Shown here in pieces: positions 1 to 8,315 of a stretch of 64,000 bases of DNA. This DNA comes from Billgrantia pellis. Lineage in GTDB: Bacteria > Pseudomonadota > Gammaproteobacteria > Pseudomonadales > Halomonadaceae. Under the pieces are notes generated by a model. It ran no database searches, was not told the DNA's origin, and saw only the letters and a program-made list of their open reading frames with translations. Position 1 is the stretch's first letter. Each line of letters starts with the position of its first letter. Made by a program: the position numbers and the translations under genes. Where the stretch lies: contig NZ_VTPY01000001.1 in NCBI RefSeq assembly GCF_008297955.1, positions 1 to 64,000 of the forward strand, read 5' to 3'.

Positions 1-1006
<1,006 letters not shown>

Positions 1007-1105
1007 ATAACCCCAAGGGGTCTGCGCATCGCGCGCAATTGACGGATACGTCCTGAGCCCAGGCCAGGCAGAGACGATCACGCCAGCATGATTCCAACCG
1101 TTTAC

Positions 1106-1222
1106 GCCTGACGACCATAGCGAGTGGGAACCACCTGACCCCATGCCGAACTCAGCAGTGAAACCGCTCAGCGCCGATGGTAGTGTGGGGCTTCCCCATG
1201 CGAGAGTAGGTCATCGTCAGGC
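1106..1222 (+). rRNA. rrf: 5S ribosomal RNA
   Basis: A 117-nt gene starts GCCTGACGACCATAGCG and ends GTCATCGTCAGGC, so the two termini pair to form helix I. The conserved ACCCCATGCCGAACTC block and the CGAGAGTAGG segment are present. It lies about 100 nt after the 23S end, and the spacer holds no tRNA. It is the last gene of the rRNA operon and is followed directly by intrinsic terminators. Confidence 0.97.
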
Positions 1223-1231
1223 TTCTCTTCA

Positions 1232-1266
1232 GAAACCCAGCTTCGAGAGAGGCTGGGTTTTGTCGT
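1232..1266 (+). terminator. Intrinsic terminator 1 of the rRNA operon
   Basis: AAACCCAGC pairs with GCTGGGTTT across a short loop, and the T-rich tail TTTTGTCGTTT follows. It begins about 10 nt after the 5S gene, so it ends the ribosomal transcript. Confidence 0.9.
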
Positions 1267-1325
1267 TTAGGGGCCTCCCACGTAGCGTAGCGGAGCGCCG
1301 CCCGGAGCGTCAGGCATCTCTTCAG

Positions 1326-1356
1326 AAACCCCGGCCAATTGGTCGGGGTTTGTCGC
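1326..1356 (+). terminator. Intrinsic terminator 2 of the rRNA operon
   Basis: AAACCCCG-ACC and GGT-CGGGGTTT type arms form a second strong hairpin followed by TTTGTCG. It has the same flanking sequence as the first terminator (CTCTTCAGAAACCC upstream, GGGGCCTCCCA downstream). It is a back-up terminator that appears to come from a local duplication. Confidence 0.85.
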
Positions 1357-1511
1357 TTGGGGGCCTCCCATCGCCCGTGCCTACCCCGAGCTCACGCACC
1401 CCATAGGAACGAGTGACGCTGATGTTGGGCATCGACGAGCGGGAAGTAGGCATACCGTATTCTACCGATGCCGATTACGATTGGGACTGGACACTTTGCA
1501 GTGATATTCGC

Positions 1512-1889
1512 ATGACACGTACTTATCATAACCAGCCTCGCTTTCAGCTCCGACTAGTCGACCAGAAGGATGTCGTTCTGGGTCCAGGAAAGGCCGACCT
1601 GCTCGACCGCATCGATGCCTGTGGCTCGATCACTGCAGCGAGCCGCGAGCTCGGTATGAGCTACAAGAAGGCCTGGCAACTGATCGATACCATGAATCGT
1701 CACTTTCCCTCACCGCTGATTGCCACGGCTGCGGGTGGAAGCGAGGGTGGAGGGGCTCAAGTCACGCCGCTGGGGCGCAAAGTACTCGATCACTATCGGG
1801 CACTGCAGCGCATGCTGGCTCCGGGCGCTTCCGACGATGTCGATGCATTATTGAAACTGCTGAAAGACTCCGAGTCCTCCAACAATTGA
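1512..1889 (+). CDS. ModE-like winged-helix regulator, DNA-binding domain only
   Basis: This 125-residue protein matches the N-terminal winged-helix domain of ModE. The helix-turn-helix lies at residues 38-62 (GSITAASRELGMSYKKAWQL), followed by a wing and the VTPLGRKVLDHY segment near 84-95. ModE of E. coli has about 260 residues, with a C-terminal molybdate-binding Mop/TOBE pair that is absent here. The ATG at 1512 is preferred because the in-frame extension back to 1413 lacks family sequence. The gene sits 74 bases before modA on the same strand and probably controls modABC through the operator at 1933-1956. How it would sense molybdate is not visible. Confidence 0.85.
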   Translation: MTRTYHNQPRFQLRLVDQKDVVLGPGKADLLDRIDACGSITAASRELGMSYKKAWQLIDTMNRHFPSPLIATAAGGSEGGGAQVTPLGRKVLDHYRALQRMLAPGASDDVDALLKLLKDSESSNN

Positions 1890-1901
1890 ACGACCACGCG
1901 G

Positions 1902-1930
1902 TTGCCAAGCCGTGAGCGCCTCGTTATAGT
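1902..1930 (+). promoter_or_regulatory. Predicted sigma-70 promoter for modABC
   Basis: A -35 box TTGCCA (1902-1907) is separated by 17 bases from a -10 box TATAGT (1925-1930). Initiation is expected near 1937, inside the ModE-type operator. The spacing and both hexamers are close to consensus. Confidence 0.7.
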
Positions 1931-1932
1931 CC

Positions 1933-1956
1933 CGTTATTTCCATGCATACATAACG
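1933..1956 (+). promoter_or_regulatory. ModE-type operator upstream of modA
   Basis: CGTTAT and ATAACG form a perfect inverted repeat separated by 12 bases, the same half-sites and spacing as the E. coli modA operator. It covers the predicted start of transcription and ends 7 bases before the modA ATG, so bound regulator should repress modABC. Confidence 0.75.
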
Positions 1957-1963
1957 GTGGCTC

Positions 1964-2761
1964 ATGCTTTGTCGTGCATTCATGTCTTCCCGTTTGGCTC
2001 GGCCTGTGCTGCTTACCCTGTTGTTTGCCGCTGTGCCTGTGACACAGGCGGCAACCCTGCATGTGGCAGCCGCCGCCTCCATGACCGATGCCATGGATGA
2101 TGTCATCAAGGCCTATTCGGCGAAACAGGGCGACACGACCATTGTCCCCCTATATGCCTCTTCCTCCACACTGGCCCGCCAGATAGCCAACGGTGCCCCT
2201 TCGAACCTGTATATTTCCGCCAATCTCGCCTGGATGGACTGGCTGGAAGAGCAGGGTGTCATTCTGCAGGAGCGAGCCAACCTGCTTCAGAATCGCTTGG
2301 CCTTGGTGGCACCAGACGACAGTGAGAAACGTGGTTTCACTCCGGGCCTGGATGGGCCCCTCTTGAGCTTGCTTGCATCAGGGGAGCGTCTTTCGGTAGG
2401 GGACCCCGGCCATGTGCCGGTGGGTATTTATGCGCAGCAGGCCATGGAGGCGCTGGGCGAGTGGCCGAGTCTGGAGCCTCGGCTCGCCCGAGCCAATGAT
2501 GTGAGAGGTGCGCTGGCTCTGGTGGAGCGCGGTGAAACACCGGCGGGTATCGTTTACCAGACCGACGCCGAGGCAAGCGAAGGCGTACGCATTCTGGGCC
2601 TGTTTCCTCTCGATAGCCATGAGCCCATCGTCTATCCGGTCGCCCTGATCGATGCCGAGGGCAACGATGCGGCATTAGATTTCCGCGCTTGGTTGGAAAG
2701 CGAGGAAGCGCTGGCGATCTTCGCCGCTCATGGTTTCTCGCCTGTCGACAATGCGAAGTAG
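1964..2761 (+). CDS. modA: Molybdate ABC transporter, periplasmic binding protein
   Basis: This 265-residue protein binds molybdate (or tungstate) in the periplasm and delivers it to ModBC. It has a signal peptide with a hydrophobic core (residues 12-26) and probable cleavage after TQA, then the family opening LHVAAAASMTDAMDD and the YASSSTLARQI and GAPSNLYISAN blocks that line the oxyanion pocket. The length is typical. It is the first gene of modABC, 12 bases from modB. The ATG at 1964 follows a weak GGTGG; another ATG at 1982 is possible but has no ribosome site. Confidence 0.95.
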   Translation: MLCRAFMSSRLARPVLLTLLFAAVPVTQAATLHVAAAASMTDAMDDVIKAYSAKQGDTTIVPLYASSSTLARQIANGAPSNLYISANLAWMDWLEEQGVILQERANLLQNRLALVAPDDSEKRGFTPGLDGPLLSLLASGERLSVGDPGHVPVGIYAQQAMEALGEWPSLEPRLARANDVRGALALVERGETPAGIVYQTDAEASEGVRILGLFPLDSHEPIVYPVALIDAEGNDAALDFRAWLESEEALAIFAAHGFSPVDNAK

Positions 2762-2773
2762 GCGGATGAATCG

Positions 2774-3469
2774 ATGCTGACCCCGGACGAGTGGGAAGCC
2801 ATTCTCCTCAGCATAAAGATTGGCATCAGTGCGGTGGGGTGGATCCTGCTGCCTGGTATCGCCATTGCCTGGCTGCTGGCACGACACGAATTTCGTGGCA
2901 AGGCGCTGCTCGATGGTATTGTTCACCTGCCGCTTGTGTTGCCGCCTGTGGTTATCGGCTATCTGCTGCTGGTCTCTCTGGGGCGCCAGAGCTGGCTGGG
3001 TCGTTGGCTCCACGAGCTGTTCGGCATCGCCCTGCCCTTTACCTGGCAGGGCGCTGCCGTGGCGAGCGGGGTCATGGCCTTTCCCTTGCTGGTTCGTGCC
3101 GTCCGCCTTTCCCTCGAGGCGGTCGATCCCAAATTGGAAGCCGCGGCCAGCACACTCGGAGCCGGTCGTTGGCGTATCTTTCTGACCATCACCATACCAC
3201 TTTCCGTCCCGGGCCTGCTGACGGGCGCCTTGCTGGCCTTTGCCCGTGCCCTTTCCGAGTTCGGCGCCACGATCACCTTTGCCTCCAATATCCCAGGTGA
3301 GACGCGCAATCTCCCATTGGCACTCTATACACTGATTCAGTCTCCAGGCCGCGAAGCGGCAGCCGCCCGACTTTGCATCTTGTCGATTATCATCGCCATG
3401 CTCACGTTATTGGCCTCTGAGTGGCTGGCAAACCACGCACGAAACCGCCTACGCGAACGTGATACGTAA
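2774..3469 (+). CDS. modB: Molybdate ABC transporter permease
   Basis: This 231-residue inner-membrane protein has about five or six hydrophobic segments (for example near 13-34, 50-70 and 90-110). It has the permease EAA-type loop EAAASTLGAGRWRIFLTITIP, which docks on the ATPase, and the family segment ALSEFGATITFASNIPGETRNLPLALY typical of ModB. It forms the transmembrane channel for molybdate between ModA and ModC. The gene lies 12 bases after modA and 11 bases before modC, which is consistent with one transcript. Confidence 0.95.
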   Translation: MLTPDEWEAILLSIKIGISAVGWILLPGIAIAWLLARHEFRGKALLDGIVHLPLVLPPVVIGYLLLVSLGRQSWLGRWLHELFGIALPFTWQGAAVASGVMAFPLLVRAVRLSLEAVDPKLEAAASTLGAGRWRIFLTITIPLSVPGLLTGALLAFARALSEFGATITFASNIPGETRNLPLALYTLIQSPGREAAAARLCILSIIIAMLTLLASEWLANHARNRLRERDT

Positions 3470-3480
3470 GGAACGCTCTC

Positions 3481-4611
3481 GTGATAACCACCCGGAACTC
3501 GACGATTTCAACGTCGGCTGGCCCGGAGAACGGCCTGCGGCTCGATGTGCGCAAGTGCCTGGGTAATTTCACCCTACAGGCGCGTTTGTCACTACCGGCT
3601 CGCGGCGTGACAGCGTTGTTCGGCGTATCTGGCAGCGGTAAGACCAGCCTGCTGCGCCTGATCGCCGGGTTGGATCGGCCAGACGAGGGCGTCATTCATA
3701 TCGGCAAGCGCTGCCTAGTGGACACTACAAGGGGGCACTGCCTTCCGCCGCATCGTCGACGTATCGGTGTGGTCTTTCAGGAAGCCAGGCTCTTCCCTCA
3801 TTACCGAGTGCGCGGCAATCTTACCTACGGCATGCCGGCTTCTGCTCGGTCACGTTTCGACCCCATCGTTGACCTGCTTGGCATCGGGAGGCTATTGGAT
3901 CGCATGCCGGGAACACTCTCCGGGGGGGAGGCCCGGCGAGTTTCCATCGGCCGGGCACTGCTGAGCGACCCCGAACTCCTGCTGATGGATGAGCCGCTGA
4001 CTGGGTTGGACGGCGCCCGAAAGCACGAGCTCTTGCGCTACATTCTCACGCTGACCCGAGACCTTGAGATTCCCATTGTCTATATCAGTCATGATCCCAA
4101 GGAGATAAGCGCCATCGCCGATCACTTGGTGCTCATTGAAGCGGGCGGCGTCGTGGCCAGCGATAGCCTGGAAAGGGTACTGAGCCGCATCGACCTGACA
4201 ACCCAGCTCGGCGGGTTCGACGCCGCTTCGGTGCTCGAAGCACTCGTGACAAGACATGATGATGAGTATGCACTCACGCACCTAGACCTCGGCAATGACC
4301 AGACGTTGGTGGTGCCGCTCGTCGACGCCCCGCCAGGTGCGCGTTGTAGGATAAGGATCCCGGTGCATGACGTGGCACTGGCGCTGTCGTCGCCTGCCGA
4401 TACCAGCTACCGCAACCGGCTTGATGCTGTCATCAAGCGGGTCGGTACCCTGCAAGACAGCCCCACTTCGGTGGAGTTGCTGCTCGAAGTCGGTCATCAC
4501 CCGATGCGCGCGCGCTTGACTCGCAAATCCTTCGATGAGTTAGGGCTTGCCGAGGGCATGCCGGTAAAAGCCCTGATCCGCTGCGTGGCATTCGATATGC
4601 GCCATCTGTAG
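3481..4611 (+). CDS. modC: Molybdate ABC transporter ATP-binding protein
   Basis: This 376-residue ATPase powers molybdate import. The Walker A motif GVSGSGKT is at residues 48-55, the signature LSGGE at 146-150, Walker B LLLMDEP follows, and the H-loop is in YISHDPKEI. After the nucleotide-binding domain comes a C-terminal TOBE/Mop-like region (about 300-370), usual in ModC and able to bind oxyanions. The start is GTG, 11 bases after modB. Because the neighbouring ModE-like regulator lacks a Mop domain, this TOBE region is the only intracellular molybdate-sensing candidate visible in the cluster. Confidence 0.94.
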   Translation: MITTRNSTISTSAGPENGLRLDVRKCLGNFTLQARLSLPARGVTALFGVSGSGKTSLLRLIAGLDRPDEGVIHIGKRCLVDTTRGHCLPPHRRRIGVVFQEARLFPHYRVRGNLTYGMPASARSRFDPIVDLLGIGRLLDRMPGTLSGGEARRVSIGRALLSDPELLLMDEPLTGLDGARKHELLRYILTLTRDLEIPIVYISHDPKEISAIADHLVLIEAGGVVASDSLERVLSRIDLTTQLGGFDAASVLEALVTRHDDEYALTHLDLGNDQTLVVPLVDAPPGARCRIRIPVHDVALALSSPADTSYRNRLDAVIKRVGTLQDSPTSVELLLEVGHHPMRARLTRKSFDELGLAEGMPVKALIRCVAFDMRHL

Positions 4612-4735
4612 TGCGCGTATTCCTGCGGCAGGGCATCACGAGCCCCTGATGTTGGACCGCTGTAAGAACCTGCCGACAGCCGCGGCCAGGCCTGATACCA
4701 TTCGCGGCATCCAAGAACGGCACAAGAGAGTCCTA

Positions 4736-5821
4736 ATGTCCCGCCTGGCAAAGCAATTGACACCCGACCAGTTGCTCTTCTACTGCCGCCCCGGATTCGA
4801 GCGCGACGTATCCGCCGAAGTAGAGGCCCATGTCGACCAGTTGGGCTGGCAGGGCAGACCGGAGTTCTCGCCTCAGCAAGGATACCTGCGCTTCGTTGTG
4901 GATGATGGCCGGCCGGCTAACGAGTTGCACAGGGAATTGCGTTTCGATCGCCTCGTCTTCGCTCGACAAAGTCTGCTGGCACTGTCGCCGCTATTTCTTG
5001 CTCGGGAAGACAGGGTCTCGGCCATCGTCGAGCAAGTGCTTGCCAGCGGCTGGAGCTTCGATGCAATCTGGCACGAGACGCCTGATACCAACGAGGGCAA
5101 GGCATTGGCGGGCCTGATCAAGGCGCTGACGCGTCCTCTCGAATCGACGCTGCGCAAGCGTGGCGCTTTGCGCCGCAAAGCTGGAGGCCGCCGTCTGCAT
5201 CTGTTCTGGACGGATGGCGATCGTGTCCAACTGGGCATGAGCTTTCGGGGTAATCGCAGCGAGTTGCCTGGTGGCATCCGGCGGCTGCGCTTTCCCTCGT
5301 CAGCCCCTAGCCGTTCGACGTTGAAGCTGGAGGAGGCCTGGCACGAATTTCTTCCGCGGGATGAGTGGGACCTACGGTTGGCGGAAGGCATGCAGGCTGC
5401 CGACCTGGGAGCCGCTCCCGGTGGCTGGACCTGGCAACTGGTCAGGCGAGGCATGCATGTCTATGCCATCGACAACGGTCCTATGGAGAAGACACTGATG
5501 GCATCGGGGATGGTCGAACACCTGGTAGAGGATGGTTTCGTCTGGGAACCTCCTCATCGGCTGGATTGGCTGGTATGCGATATCGTCGACAAGCCGGCTC
5601 GTGTGACGGCGATGGTACAGCGTTGGTTGACGCGGCGTTGGTGCAGGGAAGCGGTTTTCAACCTCAAGCTGCCGATGAAGCGGCGCTGGGAGGAAGTGCA
5701 GCGCTGCCTCAGCAACCTCGAGTCGGCGCTGGCCGAAGCCAGGATTCGAACCGAACTCAACTGTCGCCACCTCTACCACGATCGCGAGGAGGTCACGGTG
5801 CACGTGCGTCTGCTCGACTGA
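4736..5821 (+). CDS. rlmM: 23S rRNA 2'-O-ribose (C2498) methyltransferase
   Basis: This 361-residue enzyme matches RlmM, which methylates the ribose of C2498 in 23S rRNA using S-adenosylmethionine. The N-terminal part carries a THUMP-like region (LLFYCRPGFERDVSAEVEAH). The SAM-binding loop ADLGAAPGGWTWQL is near residues 220-234, and the catalytic domain includes VCDIVDKP and FNLKLPMKRRW. The length equals the family norm. The ATG at 4736 starts the conserved N-terminus; the in-frame extension to 4649 does not look coding. It is a single gene between modC and a convergent gene. Confidence 0.94.
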   Translation: MSRLAKQLTPDQLLFYCRPGFERDVSAEVEAHVDQLGWQGRPEFSPQQGYLRFVVDDGRPANELHRELRFDRLVFARQSLLALSPLFLAREDRVSAIVEQVLASGWSFDAIWHETPDTNEGKALAGLIKALTRPLESTLRKRGALRRKAGGRRLHLFWTDGDRVQLGMSFRGNRSELPGGIRRLRFPSSAPSRSTLKLEEAWHEFLPRDEWDLRLAEGMQAADLGAAPGGWTWQLVRRGMHVYAIDNGPMEKTLMASGMVEHLVEDGFVWEPPHRLDWLVCDIVDKPARVTAMVQRWLTRRWCREAVFNLKLPMKRRWEEVQRCLSNLESALAEARIRTELNCRHLYHDREEVTVHVRLLD

Positions 5822-5848
5822 CGATGGAAGAGGTCGCGGCCTTCTTCA

Positions 5849-6136
5849 TCAGTAGGAGGGTTCGTAGAGGCGAATCGACTCTTCCTCGGTGAGCAGGGGC
5901 AGGATGCGTTGCATGACACGGGCACGTTCCTCGCTGGTGTACCAGTCGTTCCATGCGCTCAGATCGCGCCACTTCACGATTATCAGACGGCGGTCGCTAT
6001 GGCCCAGTTCGGCGAGAGTTTCTCCGCCGAAAAAGCCCCTGGCGCCGAGAGACCCACGCATCGCCTCGCGTGCCGCCTCCTCGTATTCCTCCTCCAGGCC
6101 AGGCATGATACGACGTTCGATAATAATCTTGATCAT
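5849..6136 (-). CDS. Antibiotic-biosynthesis-monooxygenase-fold protein (ABM superfamily)
   Basis: This 95-residue protein has the pattern of dimeric alpha-beta barrel (ABM-like) proteins: MIKIIIERRIMPGLEEEYEE opening, then a central RLIIVKWRDLSAWNDWYTSEE block and a final helix. Some relatives are monooxygenases or haem-degrading enzymes, while others have unknown ligands. No specific substrate can be read here. It is divergent from tusA, with only 28 bases between the two start codons. Confidence 0.7.
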   Translation of the reverse strand: MIKIIIERRIMPGLEEEYEEAAREAMRGSLGARGFFGGETLAELGHSDRRLIIVKWRDLSAWNDWYTSEERARVMQRILPLLTEEESIRLYEPSY

Positions 6137-6164
6137 CTAGCCATTTCCTACGCCGAGGTTATCG

Positions 6165-6416
6165 ATGACGAATAGTGCCGACTCGCTGCCTGACTTTCAG
6201 GCCGAACTGGACACGCGAGGCCTCTATTGTCCGGAGCCCATCATGCTCATGCATAACAAGGTTCGTGACATGAACGCCGGCGAAATCCTCAAGGTGGTGG
6301 CGACCGATCCGGCCACCACTCGCGATGTGCCCAAGTTCTGCAACTTTCTGGGTCACGAGCTACTGTCCCAGCAGGAATCGGACGGTCAGTATTTCTACTT
6401 TATCCGTTTAGGCTGA
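6165..6416 (+). CDS. tusA: Sulfur carrier TusA-family protein
   Basis: This 83-residue protein has the family hallmark CPEP with Cys22 as the persulfide carrier (LDTRGLYCPEPIMLM). The following DMNAGEILKVVATDP strand-turn and the tail QYFYFIRLG also fit TusA. In characterised bacteria it passes sulfur from IscS to TusBCD for 2-thiouridine formation in tRNA and takes part in other sulfur transfers. The length matches E. coli TusA (81). Confidence 0.93.
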   Translation: MTNSADSLPDFQAELDTRGLYCPEPIMLMHNKVRDMNAGEILKVVATDPATTRDVPKFCNFLGHELLSQQESDGQYFYFIRLG

Positions 6417-6440
6417 TGTCATGCCAGCCGACATGAAATG

Positions 6441-7142
6441 TCAGCCGGAGCCGTCGGTAACGACCATCAGGGCCAGAGCCTCCAAGGTGCAGGGGTCCTG
6501 TTCGCGAATGCGATTGGCGATGCTGCGCTGGAAGAAGTAAACCACGCGATGACGGCTACGCCCGGGGTAGAGACAAGAGTCCCCCGGAAGAATCGGCGTC
6601 GATTCGACGAGCGTTTCGTCCGCCAACAGGGCCTCGATATTGCCGTCGCTGTAGAGTCGCCAGCCAAAGACCTGCTTCAATTGCCAGGGACGATTGTCGT
6701 CATCGATGCATAGGGCGTGGGTGCCCTGAGTATCAGGGATCTGCTGGATGAGAGTGATTTCCCGCGTTTCTTCATAATCGAAGTAGGCGGCGGCATGCTC
6801 AAGCTCGCAGGCCTTGTGCGCGGGCGCGACATCGAGCAGCTCCTCGGTTTCGGGATCGCGGTAGCCGACGAAGCAGCCATGCTCGGAGTCGTCCAACTGA
6901 TGGCAGGCGGTGAGCGCCTCCATCCAGGGAACCAGGCCAACCACCTCGCCATCCTCGCGGAGCCCCCAGGCGAGGATAGGCATGCCGTAGAGGGAGTCAG
7001 GATCCGAGGCCAGGCTGTAAACCATCTCGAGGCCATCGAGCTCGGGGGAAAGGCGAACCAGGCGCTGCTTGGCCTGGAGTTTCCGACGCATCGTTTCCAG
7101 GTCGATGACCCGGGCAGGGCGGGGTGACGGTGTCATACCCAT
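6441..7142 (-). CDS. Conserved hypothetical cytoplasmic protein
   Basis: This is a protein of about 233 residues with no signal peptide or membrane segment. It is acidic, with strand-rich stretches such as MPILAWGLREDGEVVGLVPWMEAL and a middle region GCFVGYRDPETEELLDVAP. I do not recognise the family. Two start codons, ATG at 7142 and 7136, share the ribosome site GGAGGGAGGAT; 7142 is given. The stop lies 25 bases past tusA on the opposite strand. Confidence 0.7.
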   Translation of the reverse strand: MGMTPSPRPARVIDLETMRRKLQAKQRLVRLSPELDGLEMVYSLASDPDSLYGMPILAWGLREDGEVVGLVPWMEALTACHQLDDSEHGCFVGYRDPETEELLDVAPAHKACELEHAAAYFDYEETREITLIQQIPDTQGTHALCIDDDNRPWQLKQVFGWRLYSDGNIEALLADETLVESTPILPGDSCLYPGRSRHRVVYFFQRSIANRIREQDPCTLEALALMVVTDGSG

Positions 7143-7268
7143 GATCCTCCCTCCAGATTTGCATGGCCGAGCAGTTGTCACGGCTGCGGCACGGCTGACG
7201 GGATCGACTCCTACCTTTCACACACCAATATCATAGAGTCGGCGTGCAAGTTAAGCCTGCCGTCGCTT

Positions 7269-8315
7269 TTACTCGCAGCGACCGCGCAAAACCTGCCAGT
7301 GGCGACGATGCTCCTCCCGTGCGCGACGCAAGGCGGGTAGTGGTGCTGCCGGGTTTTCCAAGGAAAGCCAGCGCTGCCGATAGGCGGCAACCGCATCGGG
7401 GGGCGGGATGTGGCTGTCGAACAGGGCATCGACGGCTTGCAACCAGCGCTCGGCGACCGCTTCTAGCCGACTCAACCAAAGGAAAGCCGGTAGTTCGGGC
7501 AATTCACGTGTCAGGCCGGAGGCAGACTGTACCGGACAGGCAGTGGCGTTGGTGAGGGCATCGTTCAGCAGCATGTTGGCTTCGCTCAGTCGTTGCTCTG
7601 CGAGAAGAAGGGCACGCAGCAGTTCAGCCGTGAACGGGCGATTACGCAGCGTACTGAGATGGGCTTCCAGCGTGGCGGAATCGGGAGACCAATGTGGATT
7701 GAACTGGTTGAGCGTCGCCTCACGCAACCAGGTGACGGCTTCAAGCTGTGCCTCGAGAGCACGGGTGTCGCCTGGTGCGAGAGGCGAGCTCGCCCGAGAG
7801 AAACTGCCGATCCACTCCTTGGAATCGAACTGGCTGTTCCAGCTTACCAGCGGGAGCTGCTCGGTCTTGCTCCGGAGGAGGCGTTCGAGCCGCTTGCGAT
7901 GAGGCTCGGAGAGCGACGCGGGCACTTCGCTGTTACCGCAGGCGTGCAGGCGACGCCAGAGTTCGAGTTCGTAGATCCAACGCTGGCTGGGCGGGGCCAC
8001 ACGACCTAGCTGGTTGTTGCGTGCGGCGACCAGCGAGGTGATCCGGCATTCGCGCAGCGCATAGACGCTGAGAATGCTCTCGCGCGTCTCGGGAACCTCG
8101 AAGAGGCGCTCATTTCGTTCGGGGAAGGCGTCGATATTGCCTGGCGGGCTTCTTTCCGGTGCCTGCCGCCCCAGGGCCGAGGCCAACTTGCGCTGGTAGT
8201 CGACGAGGCTGGCCTCGCCTTCGCCGCCATCGCTGCAACCCATGAGCAGCATTAAGAGCAGGGAGAGAACGAGGCGTCGGATCGTTTCAGCTTCGAGGAA
8301 CGTCCAGCTTGCCAT
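7269..8315 (-). CDS. DUF3080-family lipoprotein
   Basis: This 348-residue protein has a signal sequence ending in the lipobox LLMGC near residues 22-26, so it should be lipid-anchored. The rest is helical, with conserved blocks VYALRECRITSLVAARNNQLGRVAPPSQRWIYELELWRRL and TLRNRPFTAELLRALLLAEQRL, which I recognise as DUF3080 (function unknown). Its start overlaps the 3' end of the upstream MATE gene by 29 bases, so the two are probably translated together from one transcript. Confidence 0.8.
   Translation of the reverse strand: MASWTFLEAETIRRLVLSLLLMLLMGCSDGGEGEASLVDYQRKLASALGRQAPERSPPGNIDAFPERNERLFEVPETRESILSVYALRECRITSLVAARNNQLGRVAPPSQRWIYELELWRRLHACGNSEVPASLSEPHRKRLERLLRSKTEQLPLVSWNSQFDSKEWIGSFSRASSPLAPGDTRALEAQLEAVTWLREATLNQFNPHWSPDSATLEAHLSTLRNRPFTAELLRALLLAEQRLSEANMLLNDALTNATACPVQSASGLTRELPELPAFLWLSRLEAVAERWLQAVDALFDSHIPPPDAVAAYRQRWLSLENPAAPLPALRRAREEHRRHWQVLRGRCE

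Larger units (their letters stand above)
1215..1370 (+). repeat. Imperfect tandem duplication of 5S tail plus terminator
   Basis: Two units match along their length: 1215-1280 and 1308-1370. Each starts CGTCAGGC (the last eight bases of the 5S gene), continues TCTCTTCAGAAACCC, holds a terminator hairpin, and ends GGGGCCTCCCA. The hairpin arms differ between units but keep pairing, which suggests compensatory drift after duplication or acquisition from another rrn tail by recombination. Confidence 0.75.

Noticed and set aside
1413..1511. N-terminal extension of the ModE-like protein from 1413
   Set aside because: The extra residues (acidic, Asp/Tyr-rich) do not match the ModE family, and the ATG at 1512 begins the conserved domain.
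4649..4735. Upstream start for rlmM
   Set aside because: The conserved N-terminus begins at ATG 4736; the added residues do not match the family.
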